Origin: JAYZQT01 sp036136335
GTDB lineage: Bacteria; Pseudomonadota; Alphaproteobacteria; MPNO01; UBA830
Length of the DNA: 64,000 nucleotides
Direction of reading: 5' to 3'
NCBI GenBank assembly: GCA_036136335.1
Contig: JAYZQT010000030.1
Coordinates: 5,263-69,262, forward strand
Shown piece after piece: positions 9,126-17,933 of the stretch. Each line of letters begins with the position of its first letter. Position 1 is the stretch's first letter. The notes under the pieces were generated by a model. That model was not told where the DNA came from and made no database searches. It saw only the letters and a program-made list of their open reading frames with translations. Position numbers and translations under genes: made by a program.

Positions 9126-9734
9126 TCACATTAGTTTCATTTCTAGGATCGCGATCAAATACTTATGGTATTCGGAAATTGCTAATCGAGCGGAGCCGCG
9201 CCAACGCCACCAATTGCCCGGATAAAAATCTGGAGGAAACACCGGATGCACCACAATCCGAACGACTGTCGGGAGCACACGATGAAATTCAAGCAGACTC
9301 CGCGGCATATGATAACTTGCCGTTACCAACCGAATCGACGAGATTTTCTCGAGCCTTATCCAGTCTGCAGTTTCCATGGCATTGCCACGAGTGCTGTCTG
9401 CCACGTAACCCAGCGCGATGCAGCATTCCAATTCTCCAGGCGCACGCCTCACCAACCGGCGAAGAGCCCGCACGTCGACGCCCCTGTATACACCAGATAC
9501 AAAAAGCTTTCGCGCAAACCCCTTTTCGAGCAGCGATAGCCCCTCTCGGACACGTCCCGCACCCCCTGTTAGAACGACGATTGCGTCAGTTTTATCCTTA
9601 GCGATGTGCCCGGGCTCCGGTATTAGTGAGGCAAAATGATATAGGCCCCCCATCCACGCCAACAATACAATAGAGATCACGAACGCGCCCCGCCGACATC
9701 TTTTAGCCCATCGCCGTCTATCACGCCGGGTCAC
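9126..9734 (-). CDS. YdcF family (DUF218) membrane protein
   Basis: About 202 aa. An N-terminal membrane segment (residues about 15-37) is followed by the DUF218 domain with AIVVLTGGAGRVREGLSLLE, KLFVSG and the later SYHMPRS histidine segment. Family members are linked to envelope carbohydrate or peptidoglycan metabolism (SanA/ElyC/YdcF group), but the reaction here is unknown. The chosen start is GTG at 9734-9732, overlapping the ftsX stop (GTGA); longer readings to 9836 run through ftsX. Confidence 0.8.
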   Translation of the reverse strand: MTRRDRRRWAKRCRRGAFVISIVLLAWMGGLYHFASLIPEPGHIAKDKTDAIVVLTGGAGRVREGLSLLEKGFARKLFVSGVYRGVDVRALRRLVRRAPGELECCIALGYVADSTRGNAMETADWIRLEKISSIRLVTASYHMPRSLLEFHRVLPTVVRIVVHPVFPPDFYPGNWWRWRGSARLAISEYHKYLIAILEMKLM

Positions 9735-10603
9735 ATCATCCGTCCAAGCGAGCGACGAACCGTTAGCCCAACAGTGAGACATACCAATAGAACGGCCGCA
9801 ATCGGAAGTAGAGCCAATCCCGCCCAATGCAACCAATCAAGCGTTAAGTCGGGCAAAAGATTGTCGCTAAATGTGCTACCGTATACTTGGAAGAACAAAA
9901 TCACCCCAGCACCTGCAGCGAACCCTCCTACTGCGCCTAATCCTGAAAGACGAAAAGTGTGAAACTGGAACTGGTGCGCAATATATGAATCCTGCGCACC
10001 GATTAAATGAAGCACCTCAATTACATCGCTATGGACCTCGAGTCCGGCGCGGGTAGTGACAAAGACCGTGGTCATAACAACCAATAGAATGATTGTTATT
10101 ATTATGAAAGAGACAGTCACACCCACATCAACCATATTAACCAAGCTGCTAAGCCAAACCGCGTGGTTATCAATTACTGCACCAGGCGCCACCCGCTCTA
10201 AACGCGACGACAGGTCTGACAGGTCAACAAACTCCCCGGGGCGTACCGCGGTGTCAATTAACACCGGCATTGGCAAATCCAAACTGAACACATGCGCACC
10301 GAGCCACGGCTCCAACATGGTAGCAACATCCTGGTCTGTAATTCGAGCCGCAGAAGTTATCCCAGGGGTCATTTTCAATAGTTCGATAGCGGCGTCGACA
10401 TTTTGCGATTGTGCTACGCCCGCAGGCACCTGGATGGTCAACGTTCCCGACAGGTTTGTTCGCCACGCATTACCGGTTGTAAAAAGCAAAACCCCAGACG
10501 CTAGGGCCAGAGTCGCCAGAAAAACCTGCATTCCGACGATCCAGGGAAGAAGTTGGCTGGCCAATCCAAGGTCCAAAGGAACGTTACGACCAAAGCCAAT
10601 CAT
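9731..10603 (-). CDS. ftsX: Cell division protein FtsX
   Basis: 290 aa. It has four predicted membrane segments (near residues 20-45, 160-185, 210-235 and 260-285) and an extracytoplasmic region between the first two, the FtsX layout. It is the permease-like partner of FtsE and controls periplasmic or peptidoglycan hydrolases at the division site. The start overlaps the ftsE stop by 4 bp and the end overlaps ydcF by 4 bp, so the operon is tightly coupled. Confidence 0.9.
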   Translation of the reverse strand: MIGFGRNVPLDLGLASQLLPWIVGMQVFLATLALASGVLLFTTGNAWRTNLSGTLTIQVPAGVAQSQNVDAAIELLKMTPGITSAARITDQDVATMLEPWLGAHVFSLDLPMPVLIDTAVRPGEFVDLSDLSSRLERVAPGAVIDNHAVWLSSLVNMVDVGVTVSFIIITIILLVVMTTVFVTTRAGLEVHSDVIEVLHLIGAQDSYIAHQFQFHTFRLSGLGAVGGFAAGAGVILFFQVYGSTFSDNLLPDLTLDWLHWAGLALLPIAAVLLVCLTVGLTVRRSLGRMM

Positions 10604-11304
10604 CCCGCTGGGTCCCCCTGTCCCCCTTGTATAATCTCTATAAAGCCTTTCTCGATGTGTATCTGCGGATGTGTAAAACGTTCAACCAAGGCCTCATTGT
10701 GGGTGGCAACTACAACAGTAGTCCCTATCTTGTTGAGTTCTTCCAAAAGATGCAAAAGTCGAATTGCAATTTCTCCATCAACATTGCCCGTGGGCTCGTC
10801 AGCTAGCAGCAGGTCCGGGCGCGCTATGACCGCCCTCGCAATCGCAACTCTTTGCTGCTCGCCGCCGGATAAGGTTGCGGGCTTAGCATCGATACGGTTT
10901 TCCAAACCAACCCATCGCAACAATTCGGTCACATGCTGTCGAACCTGGTTTTCCCGTACACCCGCTATCCTGAGGGGCAAAGCGACATTTTCGAGGGCCG
11001 ACAATTGATTGATCAACCTGAATTCTTGAAATACTACACCAATACGACGGCGGAGTGCAGTAAGGTCTTTTCTCGGTACTACCGAAATGTCCCTCCCAAA
11101 CATTATTATTTTACCTGCTGATGGTCGGTGTGCGAGATACATCAACCGCATCAGCGTCGATTTTCCAGCACCACTGGCCCCTGTTAAAAAATGAAAGGAT
11201 CCGGCGTTGAGCGTGAAGCTGGCATTTTGCAAAACTTCGGTACTAGGCAGATAGCGCATTCCCACATGCTCAAACCGTACAATATCGTTTTTGCCCTTGT
11301 GCAA
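10600..11304 (-). CDS. ftsE: Cell division ATP-binding protein FtsE
   Basis: 234 aa ABC ATPase. Walker A GASGAGKST is at residues 42-50, the signature LSGGEQQ at 145-151 and Walker B LLLADE ends at residue 170; VFQEFRLI near residue 91 is a typical FtsE Q-loop. The start read here is TTG at 11304, with AGGGAT about 10 bases upstream; no better ATG or GTG lies ahead of the conserved IVRFEHVGMRY. It is the first gene of the ftsE-ftsX-ydcF-plsC transcript and is divergent from the zinc-ribbon gene. Confidence 0.92.
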   Translation of the reverse strand: MHKGKNDIVRFEHVGMRYLPSTEVLQNASFTLNAGSFHFLTGASGAGKSTLMRLMYLAHRPSAGKIIMFGRDISVVPRKDLTALRRRIGVVFQEFRLINQLSALENVALPLRIAGVRENQVRQHVTELLRWVGLENRIDAKPATLSGGEQQRVAIARAVIARPDLLLADEPTGNVDGEIAIRLLHLLEELNKIGTTVVVATHNEALVERFTHPQIHIEKGFIEIIQGGQGDPAG

Positions 11305-11440
11305 ATCTCAAATCCCTAGCGGTTGATCGTTCAAAAATCGCACAGGCGGCAGGCCTCCGTCCAGAAACGTATATCGTCGTTTCACCTGTCAGAATCGGAG
11401 GCTCTTAAAACCACGGCCCCCATAGTCTATTAAGAAACGG

Positions 11441-12265
11441 ATGATAATCACCTGTCCATCCTGCTCCACCAGATACATCGTTAATCCAATCGATGTTGGG
11501 ACAAATTGCCGTTCGGTTAAATGCGCAAAGTGCGACACCACGTGGCCTCAAGTGTTTACATCACGAGGGGAATCGCAAGGGACAAACGTTAATCCATCTG
11601 CAACATCTTCATCTAAAACATCACAACGTGATAATAAAGAAGAAACGCAGGGCCAAAAATCAGCGACTGGTAGTAGACCGGAGCACACTTTTTTAACAAA
11701 AAATAAAAGTGACACCGACAAGCCGACAAAACACAATAGTATGGTGGGCTCTGATTACAGTGTGACCTTCGCTTCTCAGAACGTCTGGGAAGCACCCTTT
11801 GCGCAACGGAAGCCCACGGCACTTACGCTTCGACCAAATCAATTGGCTTTAAGGGTAGCTTGGCTAATACCTATGTTGGTAATTTGCGCAACAATAGGCG
11901 GTGCGATCGCGTTTCAGCAATCAATCATCGCGTCATGGCCCTCCTCAAAACAAATATACGAAGTTGCAGGTCTGGCGCAAGAACCCATCGATGAAGGCCT
12001 CGTTATAATAGACCTCCAATACGCCTATTCATCTCCAGAAATATTAAGGGTGACTGGAAAACTCACAAACCTAACGACGGCACGACTGGAAATTCCAAGC
12101 ATGAAAGTTCGTATGTTCGATAGACTAGGCATTGTAGTCATGACTCGAAAATTTTTTCTTTCGGAAAAAGCAATTTTATCGGATGAAGTAATAAAGTTCT
12201 CAACAGAAATACGACATCCTCCAGCCTCAGCCGAACGCATAGAAGTCGGCATAAGTAATCAGTAG
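11441..12265 (+). CDS. MJ0042-type zinc-ribbon membrane protein with C-terminal DUF3426-like domain
   Basis: 274 aa. The first 36 residues form an MJ0042-type zinc ribbon with Cys pairs in CPSC and CAKC. A long polar, low-complexity linker (about 40-125) follows, then one membrane segment (about 145-167) and a C-terminal domain (190-274) that resembles DUF3426 domains. Topology suggests a cytoplasmic zinc ribbon and a periplasmic sensor or scaffold part. It is divergent from ftsE, a placement recalled for alphaproteobacteria. Function unknown; a regulatory or division-linked role is inference. Confidence 0.8.
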   Translation: MIITCPSCSTRYIVNPIDVGTNCRSVKCAKCDTTWPQVFTSRGESQGTNVNPSATSSSKTSQRDNKEETQGQKSATGSRPEHTFLTKNKSDTDKPTKHNSMVGSDYSVTFASQNVWEAPFAQRKPTALTLRPNQLALRVAWLIPMLVICATIGGAIAFQQSIIASWPSSKQIYEVAGLAQEPIDEGLVIIDLQYAYSSPEILRVTGKLTNLTTARLEIPSMKVRMFDRLGIVVMTRKFFLSEKAILSDEVIKFSTEIRHPPASAERIEVGISNQ

Positions 12266-12280
12266 TGGTAAAATGAGCTG

Positions 12281-12820
12281 ATGAAAACTGAGGTTCCCGA
12301 AATAGATGTGGTTTTTAATGCGAAAACCATCGCCGACCGGATAGAAGCCCTGGCAAGCGAAATCGCGGCAAGGTTGGATCCTGACGTGCTTATAATCGTT
12401 ATTCTGAAAGGAAGTTTCATTTTTGCCGCAGATTTACTTCGTGCGTTGGACCGATCCGGGATGCAGCCGAGAGTCGACTTCATAACCCTATCAAGTTATG
12501 GCGCAAATGTTGAAAGTTCAGGGGCTGTTAATCTAACTCGCGATATTTCGGAAGATGTGCGCGATCGTTCGATTCTCATAATCGACGACATTCTCGATAC
12601 CGGCCGCACGCTTGCCTACGCGACGGACCTGATGGCTGCACGCGGCGCAAAAGAAGTCCATACATGTGTGTTATTGGACAAACGCGAAAAACGCGAGGTG
12701 GACATAGAAGCTGACTATTTTGGATTTCCAGTGGATGACATTTTTGTCGTTGGATATGGAATTGATATGGCACACCTTTTTCGCAGTCTTCCATACATAG
12801 GTGTGGTCCGCGAAAGTTGA
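12281..12820 (+). CDS. hpt: Hypoxanthine phosphoribosyltransferase
   Basis: 179 aa purine salvage enzyme making IMP (and GMP) from PRPP. The PRPP-binding motif ILIIDDILDTGRT lies at residues 98-110. The ILKGSFIFAADL segment near 41-52 and the C-terminal YGIDMAHLFRSLPYIG are typical of HPRT. It lies 15 bp after the zinc-ribbon gene on the same strand and may be co-transcribed. It converges on lysA with 17 bp between stops. Confidence 0.93.
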   Translation: MKTEVPEIDVVFNAKTIADRIEALASEIAARLDPDVLIIVILKGSFIFAADLLRALDRSGMQPRVDFITLSSYGANVESSGAVNLTRDISEDVRDRSILIIDDILDTGRTLAYATDLMAARGAKEVHTCVLLDKREKREVDIEADYFGFPVDDIFVVGYGIDMAHLFRSLPYIGVVRES

Positions 12821-12837
12821 GCAAAGATCGTCGCTTA

Positions 12838-14097
12838 CTACCAGTCGGGCACGATATCTTGTTCAATAAGCCTGTCGTAAGTGGCACGGGGTCGGATCAC
12901 GGCGAACTGATCGCCATTAACCATGACTTCCGGTATCAACAACCGACTGTTGTAAGTTGAAGACATTACCGCTCCGTACGCGCCGGCCGATCTCACGGCG
13001 AGCAGGTCACCGGGGATCAGTGGAGGCAGAGCACGTTGCGCAGCAAAAACGTCACCGGTCTCGCAAATAGGGCCCACGATATCAATTGGCACCTTTGCAG
13101 ACCTTTCGGCAGACAGAACGACGGGATCAATATCGTGCCATGCCTCATAAAGCGTTGGCCGTATAAGATCGTTCATAGCAGCATCGACCACAGCGAACCG
13201 ACGACCACCACTTTCCTTTAAATAAATTACCTTGGTAACAAGAATACCCGCATCTCCGGTCAACCGTCGCCCCGGCTCAAGGGTGAACGCTACGCGAAGT
13301 TTGCCTAGCACCTCCATAACGAGCTGAGCATATTTCATTGGCGAGGGGGGTTTTTCATTTTGATATGTGATTCCCAGTCCACCACCGAGGTCAAGCCGGT
13401 CGACGGTATGCCCTGATGCACGAAGTTTCCGGACCAAGTCCGCAATTTTCTCAAATGCCGCACGAAACGGTGCTAGCCCGGTTAATTGGGAGCCAATGTG
13501 AATTGCAAGGCCAGTAGGTTTAATACCCGGAAGAGAAGCCGCGTGGTGATAGACGTCCAAAATCCGGTCAAACTGAATTCCAAATTTATCGCCGGAACGC
13601 CCTGTCGAAATCTTATGATGGGTTTCGGCGTCAACATCCGGATTTACGCGCAACGCAACAGTCGCAGTTTTTCTGTTCTGCGCCGCAACCTCAGCCAACA
13701 CTTCTAGCTCTGGCTCTGATTCGACGTTGAACTGTCCACACTTGGCGGCAACCGCCGCCGACAATTCGGCTCGGGTCTTGCCTACGCCAGAAAAAACGAT
13801 CTTTTCCGGCTCTATGCCCGCCGCTAGAGCACGGCGCATCTCGCCCTCGGAAACAACGTCCGCACCGGCCCCAAGGCCTCCAAAAAGTGCGATAACCGCT
13901 TGGTTGCTGTTTGCCTTAACCGCATAGCAGATTTGAATATCCATTTGGGAGAAGGCATCTGCAAACTCAATATAGCGGTAACGAAAGATTTTGGCGGAAT
14001 AACAATAGAACGGCGTCCCTACCTCTTTTGCCACGTCACCAATTGCCACATCTTCCGCATGGAGATTTGCGCCCTGATATGCGAAGCCATTCGTCAC
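12838..14097 (-). CDS. lysA: Diaminopimelate decarboxylase
   Basis: 419 aa PLP enzyme catalysing the last step of lysine synthesis. The cofactor lysine is in CYAVKANSNQAV near residue 60. GGGLGITY, the EPGRRLTGDAG phosphate-binding segment and the late GAYGAVMSSTYNSR complete the family signature. The start is GTG at 14097 with GAGG about 8 bases upstream. It is the last gene of argH-lipoprotein-lysA, 10 bp after the lipoprotein stop. Confidence 0.95.
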   Translation of the reverse strand: MTNGFAYQGANLHAEDVAIGDVAKEVGTPFYCYSAKIFRYRYIEFADAFSQMDIQICYAVKANSNQAVIALFGGLGAGADVVSEGEMRRALAAGIEPEKIVFSGVGKTRAELSAAVAAKCGQFNVESEPELEVLAEVAAQNRKTATVALRVNPDVDAETHHKISTGRSGDKFGIQFDRILDVYHHAASLPGIKPTGLAIHIGSQLTGLAPFRAAFEKIADLVRKLRASGHTVDRLDLGGGLGITYQNEKPPSPMKYAQLVMEVLGKLRVAFTLEPGRRLTGDAGILVTKVIYLKESGGRRFAVVDAAMNDLIRPTLYEAWHDIDPVVLSAERSAKVPIDIVGPICETGDVFAAQRALPPLIPGDLLAVRSAGAYGAVMSSTYNSRLLIPEVMVNGDQFAVIRPRATYDRLIEQDIVPDW

Positions 14098-14107
14098 CGA
14101 AGATACC

Positions 14108-14236
14108 TCATCGCGACGTAGGATAAATGGTGGGGTATGCAGAGGTGCTTTCCGATGCCTTCACGTCATTGGGCTTCTTCCCGCACCCAACTCCGGCGAC
14201 CGCGAAAAAAATTAAGACAACCCAACGAATGGTCAT
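14108..14236 (-). CDS. Small LptM/YifL-like lipoprotein (42 aa)
   Basis: A 42-residue gene. Residues 1-17 are hydrophobic (MTIRWVVLIFFAVAGVG), followed by the lipidation cysteine at position 18 in VGCGKKPND and a short tail with a YPTIYP repeat. The GCGxK start of the mature form and the place between argH and lysA match the small lipoproteins related to YifL/LptM, which assist LptD maturation in enterics (family knowledge; function here is inferred). The residue at -3 of the cysteine is Gly rather than the usual Leu. Its ATG overlaps the argH stop (ATGA), and lysA starts 10 bp downstream. Confidence 0.75.
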   Translation of the reverse strand: MTIRWVVLIFFAVAGVGCGKKPNDVKASESTSAYPTIYPTSR

Positions 14237-15660
14237 AACAAAAACCGCTTCCTCGCCCGCACAATCTCTGTCCGCACATTCACGGGCGAAGTGCCACCAT
14301 AACTATTTCGGCTAAGAACCGATTTTTCGACCGCCAATACCTTGAAAACACCCTCTGTGATCCGTGCATCAACCGATTTTAGGTCCTCCAAAGAAAGATC
14401 TTCGAGACCGCAACCCCGTTCCTCCGCGATAGCAACCACCCGACCCGTAATATGGTGGGATTCACGGAACGGCACAGCCACCTCCTTAACCAGCCAGTCG
14501 GCAAAATCAGTGGCCGTCGCGAAGCCTTCCTTGGCCGCTTCAGCCAGCCGATGGCGTTCAAACGTAAGATCACCAATGATACCCGTAGCTGCAGCGAGAC
14601 ACATTGCCAATGTAGCCGCCGCATCAAATGCGGGCTCCTTATCTTCCTGCATGTCCTTGGAATAGGCTAACGGGACACCCTTCATCACAGTGGCGAGGGC
14701 GACAAATGCACCAACGACCCGTCCAGTCTTGCCCCGGATCAGTTCCGCCGCATCCGGATTTCGCTTTTGCGGCATCATCGATGAGCCCGTAGAAAATGAA
14801 TCTGAAAAGCGTATGAAACGGAACTGCGCTGATGCCCAAATTACCAGTTCTTCGCCGAGGCGCGAAAGATGACCGGCACAGATAGCCGCGGTCGATAGAA
14901 ATTCTAGTACAAAATCCCTATCCGATACGGAGTCAATAGAGTTTGCCATTGGACGGTTGAAACCGAGAGCGGCCGCGGTTGCTTCCCGATTTATCGGAAA
15001 CGAAGTACCAGCAAGAGCACCCGCGCCCAGAGGCGATTCATTCAAACGGGCCCGCGCGTCGGCAAGACGGCCCCGGTCACGACCAAACATCTCAACATAA
15101 GCCATTAGATGGTGCCCAACCGTCACCGGCTGTGCGGCCTGAAGGTGTGTAAACCCTGGCATGACCCAGTCCGCATGCACTTCCGCTTGATCTACCAGAG
15201 CAGTCTGTAGCGCTGCCAGCCCGTCGTCAGTCGCATCAATTGCATCACGTACCCAGAGTCTATAATCGGTAGCTACCTGGTCGTTGCGAGATCGGGCGGT
15301 ATGTAGCCGTCTCGCAGGTTCGCCAATCAACTCCGCAAGTCGCCCCTCAATGTTCATGTGGATATCTTCAAGTTCGGTTTTGAAATTGAATTTGCCAGTT
15401 TCGATCTCTACACAAACGGCTTTCAGCCCTTCACATATCTTAGTCACATCAGCATTTGAAAGGATACCAGCATCCCCAAGCATTTGTGCGTGCGCAATTG
15501 ATCCAGCAATGTCATGGGCATAAAGTACCTTGTCAAAACCGATGGAGGCATTAATGGTTTCCATAAGCGCATCCGGTGCGACGGCAAAACGTCCTCCCCA
15601 CATCGGGTTGGACCCGCCCCCCGCATTCTGCGCACCATCAAGATTTTTCTTTTCGCTCAT
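14233..15660 (-). CDS. argH: Argininosuccinate lyase
   Basis: 475 aa, last step of arginine synthesis, releasing fumarate and arginine. The fumarase/aspartase superfamily signature GSSMMPQKRNPD is present, as are the HTARSRNDQVATD and TPGFTHLQ-like (MPGFTHLQAAQP) segments. The start is the ATG at 15660 (MSEKKN), since family homology begins with MWGGRF shortly after; the frame stays open upstream to 15984, but that part runs antisense through tlpA. It is divergent from tlpA. Confidence 0.95.
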   Translation of the reverse strand: MSEKKNLDGAQNAGGGSNPMWGGRFAVAPDALMETINASIGFDKVLYAHDIAGSIAHAQMLGDAGILSNADVTKICEGLKAVCVEIETGKFNFKTELEDIHMNIEGRLAELIGEPARRLHTARSRNDQVATDYRLWVRDAIDATDDGLAALQTALVDQAEVHADWVMPGFTHLQAAQPVTVGHHLMAYVEMFGRDRGRLADARARLNESPLGAGALAGTSFPINREATAAALGFNRPMANSIDSVSDRDFVLEFLSTAAICAGHLSRLGEELVIWASAQFRFIRFSDSFSTGSSMMPQKRNPDAAELIRGKTGRVVGAFVALATVMKGVPLAYSKDMQEDKEPAFDAAATLAMCLAAATGIIGDLTFERHRLAEAAKEGFATATDFADWLVKEVAVPFRESHHITGRVVAIAEERGCGLEDLSLEDLKSVDARITEGVFKVLAVEKSVLSRNSYGGTSPVNVRTEIVRARKRFLL

Positions 15661-15715
15661 GATCCTATTCATTCTGGCACTCAAAGTAACAAGAAACGAC
15701 GCACTCGTTTCCCGC

Positions 15716-16273
15716 ATGGCCGCGATAATGGCGATTATTGTGGGAGTTTCAAGCACATACGCGTCAGTGGAAGCAAATACAGGACCCGAGCGCACCGGCT
15801 GGATGGTCAACTTTGAGCCAACTGAACCTCCAATCCCTGCTCCCAGCCAAATGTTCACTAATGTTGACGGTCGACGATTTACCCTAAATGACTTTCGGGG
15901 AAAAGTCGTTCTCTTAAACTTTTGGGCCACCTGGTGCGGTCCCTGCATCCGAGAAATGCCTTCTCTTGAAGGCCTGCAAAACAAGCTCGGGGTATCAGAT
16001 TTTCTGGTAATAGCACTCTCAGAAGATCGAAAGGGCTGGGAAAAGATTAGTCCATTTCGAGAAAGGTTGGGGCTGGACGCCCTACCCCTGTATCATGACA
16101 CTGACTCTCAAATGATGTTCGCCAGCAAGGTACGGTCGCTACCTACATCAATTCTCATCAACCATGAGGGTATAGAACTAGGCCGCCTGACGGGACCCGC
16201 AGAATGGAATTCAGACGAAGCCCTCGCGCTTATTCGCCATTATATTGGTCGCGGATTAACTACCCGCCGATAG
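15716..16273 (+). CDS. tlpA: TlpA-family periplasmic thiol:disulfide oxidoreductase
   Basis: About 185 aa. A hydrophobic N terminus (MAAIMAIIVGVSSTYA) acts as a signal peptide or anchor and is followed by a thioredoxin fold with the redox motif WCGPC in FWATWCGPCIREMPS. TlpA/ResA proteins reduce apocytochrome or copper-site cysteines in the periplasm. The start at 15716 keeps a clean signal peptide; an ATG at 15659 in the same frame overlaps the argH start and is possible. It is divergent from argH, and the two stops at its 3' end overlap pyrD by 18 bp. Confidence 0.85.
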   Translation: MAAIMAIIVGVSSTYASVEANTGPERTGWMVNFEPTEPPIPAPSQMFTNVDGRRFTLNDFRGKVVLLNFWATWCGPCIREMPSLEGLQNKLGVSDFLVIALSEDRKGWEKISPFRERLGLDALPLYHDTDSQMMFASKVRSLPTSILINHEGIELGRLTGPAEWNSDEALALIRHYIGRGLTTRR

Positions 16274-17350
16274 ACTTTGATCAGCGCCGGACAACCTAAT
16301 ATCGGCACCCACCGCCTCAGAAACAGATGAAAATCCATCTTTTTTCAACAAAATCGCAAGATCCTCCTTGATCCGCGGTATCAGCTGCGGACCAAAAAAA
16401 ACCAGCGCTGTGTAAAGCTGTACAAGTACCGCACCCGCTCGGATCATCCGATAGGCGTCCGCACCAGATGAAATCCCACCACAACCAATGATAGGGATTT
16501 TTCCATGCGTCCGCCGGTACATGTCGCCGATAATTTCCAATGCGATTGGAAACAGCGGAACGCCGCTCAAACCCCCGACCTCGCTGGCTTGGGAATCTAA
16601 CATCTGCGACGGACGTAGAACGGTGGTATTAGCCACTGTCATCCCATCGACTCCACTCTCTATGATGACCGCCGCGATATCGGCACGTTCACCGTCGTCC
16701 AGATCAGGGGCTATCTTTACGATTAATGGGGGCTGCTTTTCCTTTTCCGGTACCGCCCGGGCGCGGGCGCCCAAAACCCGGTAAATCATATCAGCCAGTT
16801 GTTCCCGCCCCTGCATGGCCCGCAGTCCTGGCGTGTTGGGTGACGAAATATTGGTGACCAGATAGCTAGCGTAGGGAGCGACCGCCTCTATCCCAATTTC
16901 ATAGTCAGCAGCGCCGTCCTCTGTATCCTTGTTCTTTCCAACATTTGCGCCGAATGGCCCAAGCCCGGGACCGCGGCGGGCGATCCGCTTTACAAAAGGC
17001 GCCAGTCCCTTGCCATTGAAACCAAGCCGATTGATTGCGGCGTTGTCGGCGGATAGCCGGAACATACGGGGCTTGGGATTTCCGGATTGGGGTAGCGGCG
17101 TAACAGTACCGGCTTCTGCAAACCCGAAACCCGCCCGCATCATCGCATCGGGAACTTGCGCACCTTTGTCGAATCCAGCCGCGAGGCCAACTGGATTTCC
17201 AAAACGAAGGCCCCAAACCTGCGTTTCCAGAACCGGGTCATCCAGCGTGCGGTCAATAGGCCCCAGCCCCATGCCCAGCGCGCCGACGGTCAATTTGTGG
17301 GCGGCTTCGGGCGGCAACCGCCGAAGCATAGAGAGAAAATGTGAATACAT
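16256..17350 (-). CDS. pyrD: Dihydroorotate dehydrogenase (quinone), class 2
   Basis: About 364 aa FMN enzyme of pyrimidine synthesis that passes electrons to ubiquinone at the membrane. It has the class 2 N-terminal amphipathic helix (MYSHFLSMLRRLPPEAAHKL), NPVGLAAGFDKG, NISSPNTPGLR with the catalytic serine region, and the C-terminal IGCGGISSGADAY phosphate loop. Start chosen at the ATG at 17350; GTGs at 17359 and 17368 are in frame, and AAGGTG at 17365-17370 would suit 17359. It is convergent with tlpA. Confidence 0.93.
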   Translation of the reverse strand: MYSHFLSMLRRLPPEAAHKLTVGALGMGLGPIDRTLDDPVLETQVWGLRFGNPVGLAAGFDKGAQVPDAMMRAGFGFAEAGTVTPLPQSGNPKPRMFRLSADNAAINRLGFNGKGLAPFVKRIARRGPGLGPFGANVGKNKDTEDGAADYEIGIEAVAPYASYLVTNISSPNTPGLRAMQGREQLADMIYRVLGARARAVPEKEKQPPLIVKIAPDLDDGERADIAAVIIESGVDGMTVANTTVLRPSQMLDSQASEVGGLSGVPLFPIALEIIGDMYRRTHGKIPIIGCGGISSGADAYRMIRAGAVLVQLYTALVFFGPQLIPRIKEDLAILLKKDGFSSVSEAVGADIRLSGADQSLSAGS

Positions 17351-17468
17351 ACCAGTCACACGGGGCACCTTTCAGAGTGGTGTTCCTTTAGACTATCGCG
17401 AATCGACAGGGTGAAAAATTTGATTTGATCGGATTGATCAGGCGCCAATTCCTGATTATATCCACGCG

Positions 17469-17933
17469 ATGACCGAACATCCAGCGATAGACAAAACCAC
17501 CAAGGAAATCGTCGATGAATTCGAATTTTTCGATGACTGGATACAGCGCTACGAATACATTATTGAATTGGGTAAGGCGCTGGAGGGCCTGCCAGACGAA
17601 AAGAAAGATGACGCCCATAGGGTCCCGGGTTGCCAGTCGCAGGTATGGTTTTATGCACGTCAGGAAGATGGACATATCCATTTTGATGCCGATTCCGATG
17701 CGATGATTGTGCGCGGGCTGATCGCTATGTTGTTGCGGGTTTATTCCGGCCGCACGCCGGAAGAGATAATTGGCACGCCGCCGGAATTCTTTGAAGTCCT
17801 TCAACTCGGCTCGCATCTCAGCGGTAGCCGCGCAAACGGACTTCATGCGATGGTCGTCCGTATACATGCCTATGCAAAGGCATTCCGCGAACAGCAGTCC
17901 GGAGACACAATAGATCCGGACGCCCTGGCTTGA
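17469..17933 (+). CDS. sufE: Cysteine desulfuration protein SufE
   Basis: 154 aa. SufE accepts persulfide sulfur from a SufS-type desulfurase for Fe-S cluster assembly. The acceptor cysteine sits in RVPGCQSQVW near residue 54. The downstream RGLIAMLLRVYSGRTPEEI and the GLHAMV ending match the family, and the length is normal. It overlaps the aminotransferase by 1 bp (TGATG), suggesting a shared transcript. The suf operon itself is not in this window. Confidence 0.93.
   Translation: MTEHPAIDKTTKEIVDEFEFFDDWIQRYEYIIELGKALEGLPDEKKDDAHRVPGCQSQVWFYARQEDGHIHFDADSDAMIVRGLIAMLLRVYSGRTPEEIIGTPPEFFEVLQLGSHLSGSRANGLHAMVVRIHAYAKAFREQQSGDTIDPDALA

Noticed and set aside
9179..9601. 140-codon plus-strand open frame
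   Set aside because: Lies wholly antisense to ydcF, which has family motifs; composition is arginine/proline rich as expected of a shadow frame.
10056..10634. 192-codon plus-strand open frame
   Set aside because: Antisense to ftsX; low-complexity Thr/Ser/Arg content and no domain.
15661..15984. N-terminal extension of argH
   Set aside because: Upstream codons run antisense through tlpA and precede the usual ArgH beginning; ATG at 15660 fits family length.
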